In this document: positions 23,909-31,465 of the stretch, piece after piece
Layout of the letters: the number at the start of each line of letters is the position of its first letter
Position numbering within the stretch: the first letter of the stretch is position 1
DNA from: DAITBA01 sp036824005
GTDB taxonomy: Bacteria; Pseudomonadota; Gammaproteobacteria; Burkholderiales; Rhodocyclaceae
DNA: 32,654 nucleotides
Assembly (NCBI GenBank): GCA_036824005.1
Contig: DAITBA010000030.1
Span: 1-32,654, forward strand
Direction of reading: 5' to 3'
Translations under genes and position numbers: made by a program
Notes under the pieces: model-generated
What the model was told of the DNA's origin: nothing
Database searches by the model: none
The model's input: the letters and a program-made list of their open reading frames with translations, nothing else

Positions 23909-24907
23909 GTGAACAACAAGACCAATCGACTTGGACTGCAACGCACGAATGCCGGGGGGCTGACACGGGCGCGCTGCTGCATACCGCACGCATGCCTGGC
24001 ACGGGTGGTGGCGGCGTGCATGGGCGCGCTGCTGCTGTTGGCAATGCTGTGCGCCGGCGCCGCGGCGGCTGACATCGACGTCGTCCTCGGGGAGGATTCG
24101 GGCGCCTATCGGGAAGTCGCCGAACTCCTGCGCAAGGAGCTGGCAGCAAAGGCGACGGTGAACATCGTCGCACCGGGCGCGGCCGTGCCTGGCCGAGAGC
24201 CCGATGTCGTGATCACCGTCGGCACGCGGGCGCTGGCGGCGGCGCTGGAAAGCAGAACCGCTCCCGTCGTTGCCACCCTGGTGCCACGCCTGAGCTACGA
24301 GCGCACGTTGCGTGGCGCCAAGGCGTTGCCCGGCCGCCGCGTGTCGGCGGTATTCATCGATCAGCCCTATGGGCGCCAGCTTAATCTGATCAGCCTTGTC
24401 CTGCCAGGCAGGCAGCGCATCGGCGTGCTGGCGACAGCGGAGTACGAGGAAAACCTGAAGCTGCTGGTGACGGCGGCGCAGCCGAGACGCTTCAGCATTG
24501 TTAGCGAGATCGTCACCTCGCCACAGAACGTCCCCCCAGCACTGTCGCGCGTGCTGGGCGAGAGCGAACTGTTGCTGGCCCTGCCCGATCCGGGCATCTT
24601 CAACGCCGGCACCATCCACAACATCCTTCTGGCCACCTATCGCGCCCAACAGCCGGTCATCGGATTTTCGCCGGCGTACGTGCGCGCCGGAGCGCTGGCG
24701 GCGCTTTACTCGACGCCGCAGCAGATGGCCCAACAGGCCGCAGAACTGGCGCTGCGCGCGCTCACTGGCGCCGGCCTGCCGCCGCCGCAGCATCCGCGGG
24801 CGTACAGCGTCGGCGTCAACAGTACAGTCGCGCGCTCGCTCGGCATCACCGTCGACGATGCCGCCGTGCTGACGTCGAAACTGGCCGCCATGGAGCGCGA
24901 GCCATGA
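23909..24907 (+). CDS. Periplasmic substrate-binding protein (ABC-sensor type)
   Basis: 332 residues from a GTG at 23909. The first 53 residues contain a Sec-type hydrophobic segment (ACMGALLLLAMLCAGAAAA), so the mature protein starts near ADIDVVLGE. The fold is that of PF04392-type ABC substrate-binding proteins: VVITVGTRALAAAL, VSAVFIDQPYGRQLNLI, RIGVLATAEYEENLKLL and PVIGFSPAYVRAGALAALYS. No permease or ATPase gene is nearby. Its stop overlaps the next start (ATGA) with the histidine kinase, so it probably serves as a ligand sensor for that kinase rather than for transport. The GTG lacks a strong ribosome site, and an internal start closer to the signal peptide is possible. Confidence 0.85.
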   Translation: MNNKTNRLGLQRTNAGGLTRARCCIPHACLARVVAACMGALLLLAMLCAGAAAADIDVVLGEDSGAYREVAELLRKELAAKATVNIVAPGAAVPGREPDVVITVGTRALAAALESRTAPVVATLVPRLSYERTLRGAKALPGRRVSAVFIDQPYGRQLNLISLVLPGRQRIGVLATAEYEENLKLLVTAAQPRRFSIVSEIVTSPQNVPPALSRVLGESELLLALPDPGIFNAGTIHNILLATYRAQQPVIGFSPAYVRAGALAALYSTPQQMAQQAAELALRALTGAGLPPPQHPRAYSVGVNSTVARSLGITVDDAAVLTSKLAAMEREP

Positions 24908-26835
24908 GGCGCTGGGGTATCAGCTCGCGCGTCTTGTTTGCGGCGCTGGTGCCGGCGGCAATCATCGCCGTGGCGCTGGCCTGGTACTTCACCTACGCGC
25001 GCATTGGCGATCTGGATCGCGAGCTGCAGGAGCGTGGAGCGTCCATCGCCCGCCAAATTGCACCGGCATGCGAATACGGACTGTTTTCCGGCAACCGGGA
25101 GTTTCTCGCGCAACTCGCTGAATCGGCGACGCGCGAAGCCGATGTCACCGGCGTTGCCATCGTCAATGAAGTGCGCGAGCTGCTGGCACGCAGCGGCGTT
25201 CTTCACGAGCGCGTACCCTGGGACTTTCCGGTGCCGCAAGGCGCGGCGCTGGTGTTCGACGTGCCCGGCGGACTCGTGTTCATCGCTCCTGTTGTCCGCT
25301 TCCAGGCGCGGGTCGACGAGCTGTTCGGACCGGGCGCGGCGCGGCACAGCGCACCGGGGCCGACGGTCCTGGGGGCCGTGATGGTGCAGCTCTCCAACGC
25401 CTCGGCGGAACAACGCAAGCGTGAGCTGATCCTGAATGCGGCGCTGATCACGCTCGCGGGGCTGGTTCTTGCCAGTTGGCTGGCGCGCCAGCTCAGCCGT
25501 GGCGTGACGGAGCCGGTGCTGAATCTCGCCCAGACCGTCGCCGAAATCGAGCGCGGCAATCTCGGCGCGCGGGCGCACATCGAGGCGGGCGGCGTGCTCA
25601 GAGTGCTGGCAGGCGGCATCAACGACATGGCCGGCTCCCTCCAGGATGCCCGGTTGCATCTGGAGAAACGGATCGCCAATGCCACGGCGCAACTGCAAGC
25701 CCAAAAGGAAGTGGCCGAGCAGGCCAACCGCACCAAGACCCAGTTCCTCGCTGCGGCCAGCCACGACTTGCGCCAGCCGATTCAGGCAGTCGGGTTGTTC
25801 GTCAGTGCCCTGCGGCTGCGTACGCGCGACGAGGACACGCAGAAGTATGTCTCCCGCATCGAACGCGCCCTGTCCGGTCTGGAGACCGTGCTCGACGGGC
25901 TGCTCGACATCTCGAGGCTTGATGCCGGCGTGGTGACGCCGCGGATCGAGGACTTTCCGGTGGCGAATTTGTTCGCGAGCCTGCGCGACACCTTTGCCGG
26001 CGCCGCAGCGGAAGCGAAGCTGCGCCTGGATTTCGTCGATACACGCGCCTGGTGCCGCAGCGATCCGGCGCTGCTGGAGCGCATCCTGTCCAACCTGGTG
26101 GCCAACGCCCTGCGCTATACCCACCACGGCGGGGTGTGCGTGGGCGTGCGTCGGCGCGCCGGCGTTGTGCACATCGAAGTCTGGGATACCGGCATCGGCA
26201 TTCCCGCCGACAAGCAGGAACAGGTCTTCCAGGAATTCGTCCAGCTCGGCAATCCTCAACGCCAGCGCGACAAAGGCCTGGGGCTGGGGCTGGCCATCGT
26301 CCAGCGTCTCGGGCGGCTGCTGGAGCATCCCATCGCCCTGCACTCGGCGCCGGGCAGGGGCACCGTATTCAGCGTTGCCGTACCGAGGGCGGACCGTCGG
26401 GCGACGCCGCTTGCTCGGGAAACCCTCAGCCGCGGCGGCCATTCCTTCGACGGGCTGCGTGTGCTGTTCATCGACGACGATGCCGATGTGCTGGAGGCGG
26501 TGCGCGCCTTTCTCGCCCAGCTCGGCGCCCAGGTCATGACGGCGCAGAGCCATGGGCAGGCGCGGGAAGCCGTCGCGGCAGATGGCAGGGCGCCGGATGT
26601 TCTACTCTCCGATTACCGGCTGGCGGGGGCGCTGGACGGTGTGGACGTTATCGAGGCGTTGCGCGCCGAGTTCGGTGCCGGCATACCGGCGGCAATCATC
26701 ACTGGTGAATCGGCGGAGGCGGCGCTACAGCGGGTGGCGGACGCTGGCCTGCCGCTGCTGCACAAGCCGGTGCGTGCTGATACGCTGGAAGCGCTTCTGG
26801 TGCACTTGCTCGGGCGCGCAGGCGCTCAGCCCTGA
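24904..26835 (+). CDS. Hybrid sensor histidine kinase
   Basis: 643 residues. TM1 spans about 11-31, followed by a periplasmic sensor of about 145 residues that includes IAPACEYGLFSGNREFL, reminiscent of the single-Cache/BarA-type domain. TM2 spans about 178-196, followed by HAMP (197-250) and a coiled coil. The HisKA domain has SHDLRQP with phospho-acceptor His287. The ATPase domain has an N box in NLVANALRYT, G1 in DTGIGIP and G2 in KGLGLGLAI. A receiver domain (about 517-640) has FIDDDAD and phospho-acceptor Asp570 in LLSDYRL. The gene overlaps the binding-protein gene by 4 nt. Its last 10 nt overlap the 3' end of the convergent response-regulator gene. The binding protein may present ligand to the periplasmic domain (inference). 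Confidence 0.96.
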   Translation: MRRWGISSRVLFAALVPAAIIAVALAWYFTYARIGDLDRELQERGASIARQIAPACEYGLFSGNREFLAQLAESATREADVTGVAIVNEVRELLARSGVLHERVPWDFPVPQGAALVFDVPGGLVFIAPVVRFQARVDELFGPGAARHSAPGPTVLGAVMVQLSNASAEQRKRELILNAALITLAGLVLASWLARQLSRGVTEPVLNLAQTVAEIERGNLGARAHIEAGGVLRVLAGGINDMAGSLQDARLHLEKRIANATAQLQAQKEVAEQANRTKTQFLAAASHDLRQPIQAVGLFVSALRLRTRDEDTQKYVSRIERALSGLETVLDGLLDISRLDAGVVTPRIEDFPVANLFASLRDTFAGAAAEAKLRLDFVDTRAWCRSDPALLERILSNLVANALRYTHHGGVCVGVRRRAGVVHIEVWDTGIGIPADKQEQVFQEFVQLGNPQRQRDKGLGLGLAIVQRLGRLLEHPIALHSAPGRGTVFSVAVPRADRRATPLARETLSRGGHSFDGLRVLFIDDDADVLEAVRAFLAQLGAQVMTAQSHGQAREAVAADGRAPDVLLSDYRLAGALDGVDVIEALRAEFGAGIPAAIITGESAEAALQRVADAGLPLLHKPVRADTLEALLVHLLGRAGAQP

Positions 26836-27569
26836 TCGCTGGGACCGGCGGACTCCTCGGTGGCGGCCGCGCCGCGTGTCTTCAGCATCGAGGGCAACTG
26901 GATGCCGAGCTTGCTCAGCACGAACACCGCCTGTGTACGGCTCGAGACGTTGAGCGCCTTGAGAATGGCGGCGATATGGGTTTTCACCGTGCCCTCGGCG
27001 AGGCCCAGCTCCCGGCAAATCATCTTGTTCGGCTTGCCTTGCACGAGCAGCGTGAGCACGTCCGACTGGCGCCCGGTGAGCCCCAGGTCCCCCATGGTCA
27101 TGGATCGCCCACCGGCTGCTACGCTGGCGCGCATCGGCGGCGGAGCGGCCGGCACCGGCTCCGCAGTGTCTTCCGCGGCCAGCGCCTGCGGCGGGATATA
27201 CACCGCGCCGGCGAGCACGAGCCGCAGGGCGCTGACCAGAATTGGGGTCGAGGAGCGCTTGGAGATGAAGCCCATGGCACCGCAGTCGATCGCCTGGCGC
27301 ACGGTGTGCGCACCGTCGCTGGCCGAAAGCACGACCACGGGGACATCCGGCCGTTCTTCGCGCACCTGGCGCAGCAGGCTCATGCCGGACGCGCCGGGCA
27401 GCATCAGGTCTAGCAGCATCAGCGTCAGCTGCGCCGGCTGACGCAGTATCGTCAATGCCTGTTCGCCGGATTCCGCCTCCAGGACGTGGAGGTCGCTGTC
27501 CAGCTCGCGCAGGACGTTGGCAAGACCTTCGCGGATCAGTGGATGGTCATCGACGATCAATACGTTCAC
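26826..27569 (-). CDS. LuxR/NarL-family response regulator
   Basis: 247 residues from a GTG at 27569 (VNVLIVDDHPLIREGL). This start is chosen because the receiver begins there and ggagg lies 11 nt upstream on the minus strand. An ATG at 27665 would add 32 unstructured residues, and the frame is open to 27884. The receiver domain has Asp7/Asp8, phospho-acceptor Asp54 in LLDLMLPG and Lys in FISKRSS. An Ala/Pro-rich linker (about 137-158) follows. The helix-turn-helix has LTGRQSDVLTLLVQGKPNKM, then AEGTVKTHIAAILKALNVSSR. It is the likely partner of the convergent hybrid kinase. Targets may include the TonB receptor promoter; no binding site was identified. Confidence 0.93.
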   Translation of the reverse strand: MNVLIVDDHPLIREGLANVLRELDSDLHVLEAESGEQALTILRQPAQLTLMLLDLMLPGASGMSLLRQVREERPDVPVVVLSASDGAHTVRQAIDCGAMGFISKRSSTPILVSALRLVLAGAVYIPPQALAAEDTAEPVPAAPPPMRASVAAGGRSMTMGDLGLTGRQSDVLTLLVQGKPNKMICRELGLAEGTVKTHIAAILKALNVSSRTQAVFVLSKLGIQLPSMLKTRGAAATEESAGPSDQG

Positions 27570-28034
27570 GGTACCTTGGGCCTCCCGGGCACCAGGCCCG
27601 CTCGCATCGCCGGTAGGAACGTAATACGGATCGTCGGATGGCGCAACTGTGATACGGCGCCGCATGGAATCGGTCGGCTCGGCTGCGTGGTGGCCGGACA
27701 AATCGGTGCGATCTTCGCTGACGACGGACATGCTCAGTGCCTGTGCGCAAACCCCGGGCGATGTGCAGCAGACTGGTCGACTGCCCTGCCGCCCGATTGT
27801 CATGCAAGTATGCGCGCTGCCGCGGCGAAACAAATCGGGTGAACAGCCTAGGTCGACGGTTGGAGCCTCCGGCCGTGCCTGCACGGCGCAGGGTACGGCC
27901 GGCCATATCCGTCGGAGCGGCAGAAGCGCCGGCCGGTCGATCGGCCGGATGGCCTAGGTGATTTGGATGACCGCCGGGAGGAGGAACGGCTCCCGGGGCG
28001 CGAGGACCTTTGCGGCTTGCACCGCGGGGAATGT
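27570..28034. other. Non-coding gap upstream of the response regulator
   Basis: This stretch is probably the promoter and leader of the response-regulator gene; the regulator's frame stays open to 27884, but the added residues look non-coding. Local inverted sequences are seen, for example ccggcc and ggccgg around 27935-27955. No consensus promoter or other gene could be supported. Confidence 0.4.
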
Positions 28035-28170
28035 TTCACCGCAGAGGACGCAGGACACAATGAGGGTACTTGTTGGGTCGGATTTCGAGCCCGAGTTATT
28101 CCCCAGCGGGAAGATCGGAAGCACAAGCCCCGATGGTCCTCTGTGTCCTCCGTGCCCTCTGTGGTGCGAA
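28035..28170. repeat. Long inverted repeat C (ttcaccgcagag family)
   Basis: The left arm ttcaccgcagaggacgcagg (28035-28054) is complementary to the right arm (28137-28170, tcctctgtgtcctccg and on through ctctgtggtgcgaa). The core is about 80 nt. It is the same family as repeat A: the arms share ttcaccgcagag and tcctctg. It lies downstream of the macro-domain gene and the small decayed frame. Confidence 0.8.
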
Positions 28171-28171
28171 T

Positions 28172-28378
28172 TCAGAGTTCCGGGAATAGACCGGCGTCTT
28201 CGGTTCGCGGCCAAAATTCTCGTCGAAGTAATCGTGGATTTCCCGCTTGATACGAAGTCCGCGCGCCGCCAGCAGAGAGCCACGCCGTACACCGCTCGCA
28301 ATCGCAGGCACGGTCGAACTGCTCGCCCAGTTCAGCCGCGGTCTGCGCCGCGGCATCGCACGCCCGCTTGATGCGCAT
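28172..28378 (-). pseudogene. Possible decayed small gene, frameshifted
   Basis: From ATG 28378 one minus-strand frame reads MRIKRACDAAAQTAAELGEQ and then DRACDCERCTAWLSAGG, with gene-like codon use. After about 28265 the gene-like text moves to another frame, which reads GLRIKREIHDYFDENFGR and then EPKTPVYSR and runs into repeat C. In the first frame a stop occurs at 28172, just before the repeat. This looks like one small gene with a frameshift, perhaps cut by the repeat. No family is recognised, and chance open frames in GC-rich DNA remain possible. Confidence 0.3.
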
Positions 28379-28430
28379 GCCGTGCCGGCGGCGGATATCG
28401 ATGTCGCTCGTCGTTTTCTTGTCCTTCGGG

Positions 28431-28982
28431 TCATGCCGGCGCAGCGCCTGCGGCGATGAGGCGGACATAAAGCTGCGCCATGGCGCCGTCGAACGCCACG
28501 AGCATGACCTGACGCAGGCCGGGGTTGGCCGCCAGCGCCTGCCGGCAGGCATCCACGGCGATTGCCGCGGCCTGCTCCTTCGGGTAGCCATAGATACCGC
28601 AGCTGATTGCCGGAAACGCCACCGTCTCGATGCCGTGCTGCGCCACGAGCGCGAACACGCTGCGGTAGCAGGCGGCGAGCAGTTCGGCTTCGCCCGAGCC
28701 GCCGCCATACCAGACGGGCCCGACGGTGTGGATGACGTACCGGGCGGGCAGGCGGAATCCCGGTGTGAGACGCGCCTGGCCCGTCGGGCACCCGCCTAGC
28801 CCACGGCAATGGGCGAGTAGCTCCGGCCCGGCGGCGCGGTGGATGGCGCCATCCACGCCGCCGCCGCCCAGCAGCGTCTCGTTGGCGGCATTGACGATGG
28901 CATCGACCGCGAGGCGGGTGATGTCGCCTTGCAAGGCGGTAAGCCGGGGTTCGTTTCCAACCATGGGCAAGCGCGATGACAT
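28431..28982 (-). CDS. Macro-domain protein (O-acetyl-ADP-ribose deacetylase type)
   Basis: About 183 residues; a single macro domain that binds ADP-ribose and in the MacroD/YmdB group removes acetyl or ADP-ribosyl groups. Signatures: QGDITRLAVDAIVNAANETL (about residues 13-32), GGGGVDGAIHRAAGPELL, the phosphate-binding loop in AFPAISCGIYGYPKE, and the conserved CPTGQARLTPGFRLPARYVIH. Three in-frame ATGs (29006, 28982, 28964) precede the domain. None has a clear Shine-Dalgarno, and 28982 is taken as the middle option. It is divergent from the OmpA-like gene and not obviously linked to its neighbours in function. Confidence 0.93.
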   Translation of the reverse strand: MSSRLPMVGNEPRLTALQGDITRLAVDAIVNAANETLLGGGGVDGAIHRAAGPELLAHCRGLGGCPTGQARLTPGFRLPARYVIHTVGPVWYGGGSGEAELLAACYRSVFALVAQHGIETVAFPAISCGIYGYPKEQAAAIAVDACRQALAANPGLRQVMLVAFDGAMAQLYVRLIAAGAAPA

Positions 28983-29203
28983 GTCGGGCCGAGGCCCGGT
29001 GCGCATATCCTGATACGCGCCAGCGGGGGCGTCAATGCGGCACTTCGAACGTGCGGCCCTTCGAAGCGGGACTTTGAACCTGCACGGCCGCCGCCGCGAC
29101 TCAGGTGGCGACCGGTACCTGCCCGTGGGCATGGCACCGGCAGACAAGACGGCGCGGGCCGGCAGGGGCCGGCCCGCCGGGGAACGATCGATAGGAGGAC
29201 GAA

Positions 29204-29821
29204 ATGCTTGTTCGACGCGTGATTACGCTCGCGGTATCGCTGAGCTTGCTGGCGCAGACAGCGCTTGCCGGTGACGTTCTGGTTTATGGCGAGGGCGATC
29301 TGCCCGACCCCAGGCAGGTCGCCGCCATTCTCAACCCGTCGGTGTCACACGCGCCGACGGCGACGCGCGTGCGCTCGCTGCGGCTGCTGACGGAGGCGAC
29401 GAAGGCGGCCGCGGCGCCCGTGCTGCCGGCACTGCCCGCGGCAGCCGGCACCGAGCACACTGCGACGGCCGAGGACATCTTCTCCGCCTTCGCGCTGCCG
29501 GTGAAATTCTCGGTGGACTCGGCGCGCATTTCCCAGGACACGGCCGCCCAGCTCGACGCCGTGGCCGAAGGCATCAAGCTCGCCGGCGCGGACGTGAAAG
29601 TCGTCATCGAGGGGCACACCGATGCCAGCGGAGCGGGCGACTACAATGTCCTCCTGTCGCTACGGCGTGCCAACATCGTCAAGATGTACCTCGTGCGCAA
29701 GCACGGCATCATGCCCGACAACCTGTCGGTGGTCGGCATGGGTTCGAGTGTTCCGCTGAACAAGAAAAATCCGTTCGCCGCCGAAAACCGCCGCGTTGAA
29801 TTTCGCGCCGAAATCGCCTGA
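29204..29821 (+). CDS. OmpA-family peptidoglycan-binding protein
   Basis: 205 residues. A Sec signal peptide (about 1-22, cleaved after LAQTALA) is followed by about 70 Ala-rich residues and a C-terminal OmpA domain (about 95-205). The domain contains VKFSVDSARIS, VIEGHTDASGAGDYNVLLS and LRRANIVKMYLV, with the Asp and Arg that hold diaminopimelate in the family. It probably links the envelope to peptidoglycan. ATG 29204 has Shine-Dalgarno aggagg (29193-29198). There is no lipobox and no beta-barrel domain, so it is likely periplasmic. It is a single-gene unit, ended by a strong terminator. Confidence 0.93.
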   Translation: MLVRRVITLAVSLSLLAQTALAGDVLVYGEGDLPDPRQVAAILNPSVSHAPTATRVRSLRLLTEATKAAAAPVLPALPAAAGTEHTATAEDIFSAFALPVKFSVDSARISQDTAAQLDAVAEGIKLAGADVKVVIEGHTDASGAGDYNVLLSLRRANIVKMYLVRKHGIMPDNLSVVGMGSSVPLNKKNPFAAENRRVEFRAEIA

Positions 29822-29846
29822 ATCGCACGGTCCCAATCCTCCTCCC

Positions 29847-29888
29847 AGGCAGGCCCGCCCGCACACTGGCGGTCCTGCCTCTTTTTTT
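29847..29888 (+). terminator. Rho-independent terminator after the OmpA-like gene
   Basis: aggcaggcccgcc (29847-29859) pairs with ggcggtcctgcct (29868-29880) over 13 bp with one G-T wobble and an 8-nt loop. The run cttttttt (29881-29888) follows at once. It lies 26 nt after the OmpA-like stop codon. Confidence 0.88.
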
Positions 29889-30015
29889 CCTACGCAGATG
29901 TAGGTATCGCCGTCTAATCCGCTTGTTTGAACCGTTCTGCCTTCTGGTGCAACTCATGGTGTATTCGGCATCCGATTGCGGTGCCGTATCGTAGACACAG
30001 GCAAGGAGACGGAAC

Positions 30016-30342
30016 ATGAACACGACCATGACGCAAGGCACGCTGGAGCGCGAGAACGTCGCGTTTCACGGCACGGGCGGCCGCAGCGAGGAAAACCGCT
30101 GCTTCGGCTTTCGTCCCGCCTTCTGCGACACCCAGACCGACACCGTCTATCTGTCCTGCTTTGCCGACGGCCGCCCGGCACCGTTCCATCTGCTCGATGG
30201 CCTGCCCGATGACGTTGTCCTCTCGCGCAACGACTGCGGCCGGGTGCTGGCAGTCAAAGCCACCGTCGTTTCCGGTTTCGTCCTCGACGGCGACTTCTAC
30301 AGCCGCGACGAGGCGGCGCGCAAGGCAGCCGAGCTGAACTAA
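30016..30342 (+). CDS. Conserved hypothetical protein
   Basis: 108 residues; no signal peptide or membrane segment. The ATG at 30016 has Shine-Dalgarno aaggag (30003-30008). The central part, PAFCDTQTDTVYLSCFADGR and HLLDGLPDDVVLSRNDCGRV, and the end, GFVLDGDFYSRDEAARKA, look like a compact beta-rich domain. I recall similar small hypotheticals in betaproteobacteria but no function. It stands alone between the OmpA terminator and the repeat-protein gene, followed by a short hairpin. Confidence 0.82.
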   Translation: MNTTMTQGTLERENVAFHGTGGRSEENRCFGFRPAFCDTQTDTVYLSCFADGRPAPFHLLDGLPDDVVLSRNDCGRVLAVKATVVSGFVLDGDFYSRDEAARKAAELN

Positions 30343-30346
30343 GTCT

Positions 30347-30366
30347 TCGCCGCCTTTGGGCGGCGA
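30347..30366 (+). terminator. Hairpin after the hypothetical gene
   Basis: tcgccgcc (30347-30354) pairs perfectly with ggcggcga (30359-30366) around a tttg loop, 4 nt after the stop codon. No T-run follows, so it is at best a weak terminator. The following 266 nt to 30632 hold no gene; they contain the hairpin at 30586-30601 and presumably the promoter of the next operon, which I could not place. Confidence 0.45.
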
Positions 30367-30585
30367 TCGGCATTACATCCCACGAATCACAAGCCGCCGC
30401 TTCCGGCGTTGCCTCCGACGCCGCTGCTGGGCTTTCGCCCGTCATAGTCCGCGTCATTGATGCTCTCCGCAACAGCCGCATCGCCACGGCGCGCAGAAGA
30501 TCACAGGATTGCGAAAATTCTTTGAACCGATGCGCGGGGGCCGTGCGACTCATGGCTCAGATGGGGAGCATAAGCCTTCATCTGA

Positions 30586-30601
30586 AACCGGATCCCCGGT
30601 T
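30586..30601. other. Palindrome in the leader of the repeat-protein gene
   Basis: aaccgg-atcc-ccggtt is a perfect 6-bp stem with a 4-nt loop, 31 nt before the start codon of the 34-residue-repeat gene. It could be an operator or a leader hairpin that stabilises the transcript. Confidence 0.35.
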
Positions 30602-30632
30602 CACTCATGTCCAATCTTGAAAGGAGAGCATC

Positions 30633-31001
30633 ATGAAAGCAGTTCTGAAAGCAGCCCTGATCGCCGGCCTGAGCCTCGTGTCCGCCGCCGGTTTCGCCAG
30701 CGAGATTTCCGACACGACCATCAATGCCGACGCCGTCTACAACGAAGCGTCCGGCGATGGCAGCACGGCCGACCAGAAAGTCGGCTACGCGCTCGGCAAT
30801 GGCATGATCCATGACTCAACCATCAACGCCACGTTCGCTGCGAACTATGCGACCGGTGACGACAGCCAGGCCTATCAGCGCGTTGGCGCGGCGCTCAACG
30901 ACGGCGTGCTGGACACCGTGTTGGTCAATGCCGACTTCGCCCTGAACTGGGCTGGCGGTGACAACTCCGTCGCCCGTCAGGACGTCGGCGTCGCGGAGTA
31001 A
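30633..31001 (+). CDS. Secreted 34-residue-repeat protein, candidate fibre subunit
   Basis: 122 residues. A signal peptide (about 1-22, AALIAGLSLVSAAGFA) is followed by three repeats of exactly 34 residues at 25-58, 59-92 and 93-122, the last truncated. Fixed columns are N31/65/99 with A after each, N37/71/105, A39/73/107, GD at 41-42/75-76/109-110, S44/78/112, A46/80/114, Q48/82/116, VG at 50-51/84-85/118-119 and A53/87/121. Regular Asn, Gln, Ser and Gly ladders, as in curlin repeats (CsgA), suggest a beta-solenoid or amyloid-like fibre unit. Shine-Dalgarno aaggaga (30620-30626) supports ATG 30633. The downstream CsgG-like gene supports export. The protein does not match the curlin consensus exactly, so the role is inferred. 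Confidence 0.85.
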   Translation: MKAVLKAALIAGLSLVSAAGFASEISDTTINADAVYNEASGDGSTADQKVGYALGNGMIHDSTINATFAANYATGDDSQAYQRVGAALNDGVLDTVLVNADFALNWAGGDNSVARQDVGVAE

Positions 31002-31016
31002 GCGACTCGATGAAGG

Positions 31017-31043
31017 CGCCGCAGCGCCTCACGCGCTGCGGCG
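31017..31043 (+). terminator. Intercistronic hairpin (possible attenuator)
   Basis: cgccgcagcg (31017-31026) pairs perfectly with cgctgcggcg (31034-31043) around a 7-nt loop, 15 nt after the repeat-protein stop. Only tt follows. It may partly terminate transcription or protect the upstream message, so that the subunit is made in excess of the export proteins. Confidence 0.5.
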
Positions 31044-31133
31044 TTCAGACCGGCTTTCCTGCGCGCGCCCGCGCGTCGATGCAGAAGTCAAGAGCGCCTC
31101 CGACGCAGCGTCGTCCACCTGGAGGAGAGAACC

Positions 31134-31448
31134 ATGAAAGTGTGCAAGTCGAAGATTCTGGCCATTCCGCTTGTCGCCGTGCTCATGAGCAGCGGACTGT
31201 GTCACGCGGTCATGCCCGAGGGCATCGACATGGACCCGAAATTCCGCGCCAAGATCATGAAGCAGAGAGCAAAGCAGAATTCCAAGATGAGCGAGATGAC
31301 GCAAGAGCACGATGATGACGGTCAAGACGAGTGCGGCAGCCAGAACATCGGTGTCATCGAATCCAACGGCAAGCCCGGTTCGACGCCCAAGGAAGTGATC
31401 GTCTACGCGCCCAATGCCATTAACGTCGTCTCCGGTCGATGCAGATAA
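31134..31448 (+). CDS. Small secreted protein of the CsgG-like cluster
   Basis: 104 residues with a signal peptide (about 1-25, ending GLCHA). A charged, helical middle (FRAKIMKQRAKQNSKMSEMT) and an acidic stretch (EHDDDGQDE) lead to a beta-rich end: CGSQNIGVIESNGKPG, then KEVIVYAPNAINVVSGRC. Cys67 and Cys103 bracket this end and probably form a disulphide. Shine-Dalgarno ggaggag (31121-31127) supports ATG 31134. It lies between the repeat protein and the CsgG-like gene, so it may be a minor subunit, nucleator or chaperone, comparable in position and size to CsgB/CsgE/CsgF or HfaA. I recognise no family with certainty. Confidence 0.82.
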   Translation: MKVCKSKILAIPLVAVLMSSGLCHAVMPEGIDMDPKFRAKIMKQRAKQNSKMSEMTQEHDDDGQDECGSQNIGVIESNGKPGSTPKEVIVYAPNAINVVSGRCR

Positions 31449-31465
31449 GCAATCGAGGTGTCGCC

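Noticed and set aside
23909..24907. ABC importer operon
   Set aside because: Only the binding-protein component is present; the adjacent genes are a TonB receptor and a histidine kinase.
24706..26553. A 615-residue minus-strand open frame
   Set aside because: It is a shadow of the binding-protein and histidine-kinase genes.
27570..27884. 105-residue N-terminal extension of the response regulator
   Set aside because: The receiver domain begins at the GTG at 27569; the extension has Cys/Arg/Ser-rich text without family likeness.
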